64,000 nucleotides of DNA, taken from Mesomycoplasma ovipneumoniae. GTDB taxonomy: Bacteria > Bacillota_I > Bacilli_A > Mycoplasmatales > Metamycoplasmataceae. The translations under genes were made by a program, and so were the position numbers. Within the stretch, counting starts at the first letter, position 1. Every line of letters begins with the position of its first letter. The stretch spans positions 744,001-808,000 of the forward strand of contig NZ_CP146003.1 in NCBI RefSeq assembly GCF_038095975.1. The letters run 5' to 3'. This document shows, piece after piece, positions 63,542 through 64,000 of this stretch. The notes under the pieces were generated by a model. It worked only from the letters and a program-made list of their open reading frames with translations, was not told where the DNA came from and ran no database searches.

Positions 63542-64000
63542 TTAAGATTTTTTAGGGGTTGGGCTATTAGGTTGAGCCTCAATTCACTCATCGTTATTTA
63601 TGTTTGTTTCATCGATAATAAACACATGACCGCCTGTTGTTCTATTAAAAGCACCAATTTCTGGTGTTTTAGTAATTGCCAAAACTTTTTGAAGTTCTTT
63701 TTTTCAATTTTCACGAGTTTTTTTTGATTTAGCTAGTCGAGGATAAAAATGAGCATAATTATTCTCCCAAAAGTCGAATAAAAAGCGCGCTTCTTCTTCA
63801 GTTAATGGTTTTTTTGGGAATCTTTCTTTAAAAATTATCATTTGATCTTTTGTTTTAAAGATATATTTATAAAGTCGCTTTTTTGCTTGTGAATAATTTT
63901 GGGGATCCTGATATTTTGAAGGATGAGCCAATATTTTTAAATCATTTTCTAGGTTTTCAATTATTTCATCAACTTCACGCTCTGATTCGATTGTTGCAGG
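63542..64000 (-). CDS. unidentified protein, N-terminus outside window
   Basis: The last ~152 residues of a gene read leftwards from the window edge. The sequence is charged and partly helical (EREVDEIIENLENDLKIL; KRLYKYIFKTKDQMIIFKER; LTEEEARFLFDFWENNYAHF) and ends TGGHVFIIDETNINNDEWIE then a Pro/Lys tail. I recognise no domain. In-frame TGA near 63704 is Trp. A lipoprotein or cytoplasmic location cannot be decided without the N-terminus. Confidence 0.7.

Noticed and set aside
1..64000. rRNA operons and conventional tRNA genes
   Set aside because: No rRNA signature sequences were seen. The only TpsiC arm with a CCA end that I could support belongs to the tmRNA at 29052-29561.

Overview
The window is chromosomal DNA of a mycoplasma. 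It is very AT-rich, and UGA must be read as tryptophan throughout: dozens of conserved domains run straight through in-frame TGA, and no convincing gene ends in TGA. A tandem P97-like/P102-like adhesin operon, P68-type lipoproteins and an SgaT/UlaA phosphotransferase system point to the Mycoplasma (Mesomycoplasma) hyopneumoniae / ovipneumoniae / flocculare / dispar group. I cannot name the species from sequence alone.

Layout. 1-9 kb is a repeat- and IS-rich stretch: the end of manA, an IS30 element sitting inside a dispersed element, a lipoprotein, a DUF3137 gene broken by an IS3 element, lemA, and an intact DUF3137 paralogue. 9-11.6 kb holds efp-tkt. 11.8-14.8 kb holds three tandem copies of an unknown membrane protein, followed by an IS256-type element to 16.2 kb. 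16.3-28.5 kb, all on the minus strand, holds a 2014-residue SGNH-hydrolase-like surface protein and then the P97/P102-like pair. 29-31 kb holds tmRNA (ssrA) and a DUF2130 gene. 31-37 kb holds an Smr protein, RNase J with a long disordered tail, and uvrA. 37.5-41.4 kb holds a lipoprotein, an aquaporin-like membrane protein and an M23-peptidase-like lipoprotein. 42-46.6 kb holds an UlaA/B/C phosphotransferase system with a phosphotriesterase/lactonase-family hydrolase. 47.5-52.4 kb holds a divergent solute-binding lipoprotein and a three-gene sugar-type ABC transporter. 52.4-64 kb holds a YigZ-like gene, a MacB-like ABC/FtsX fusion, an IS3 element, a nuclease lipoprotein, smpB, a P-type cation ATPase, tmcAL, engB and a partial gene.

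The main discovery candidate is a family of seven dispersed elements at about 0.5, 8.1, 41.4, 43.0, 46.8, 53.0 and 56.1/57.5 kb. Each is about 550-700 bp, not counting IS insertions. Complete copies have imperfect terminal inverted repeats with a CAGTTTGATG core and are flanked by direct target duplications of very variable length (19 bp to about 115 bp). Each carries the same internal cassette: an A14-16 tract (one copy interrupted), a strong promoter with TATAAT, a strong Shine-Dalgarno, an ATG-TTT-TTT mini-ORF that usually stops after 4-7 codons, a conserved stretch with hairpins, and a terminator-like hairpin. They look like non-autonomous mobile elements that carry a small expressed, structured RNA. 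No transposase with matching ends is visible here. Two of the seven copies have been hit by unrelated insertion sequences in the same left-end hairpin.

Functionally the region combines translation rescue and stall relief (ssrA, smpB, efp), RNA turnover and DNA repair (RNase J, uvrA), carbohydrate import (Ula PTS, sugar-type ABC transporter, tkt, manA), and a large surface-exposed repertoire.
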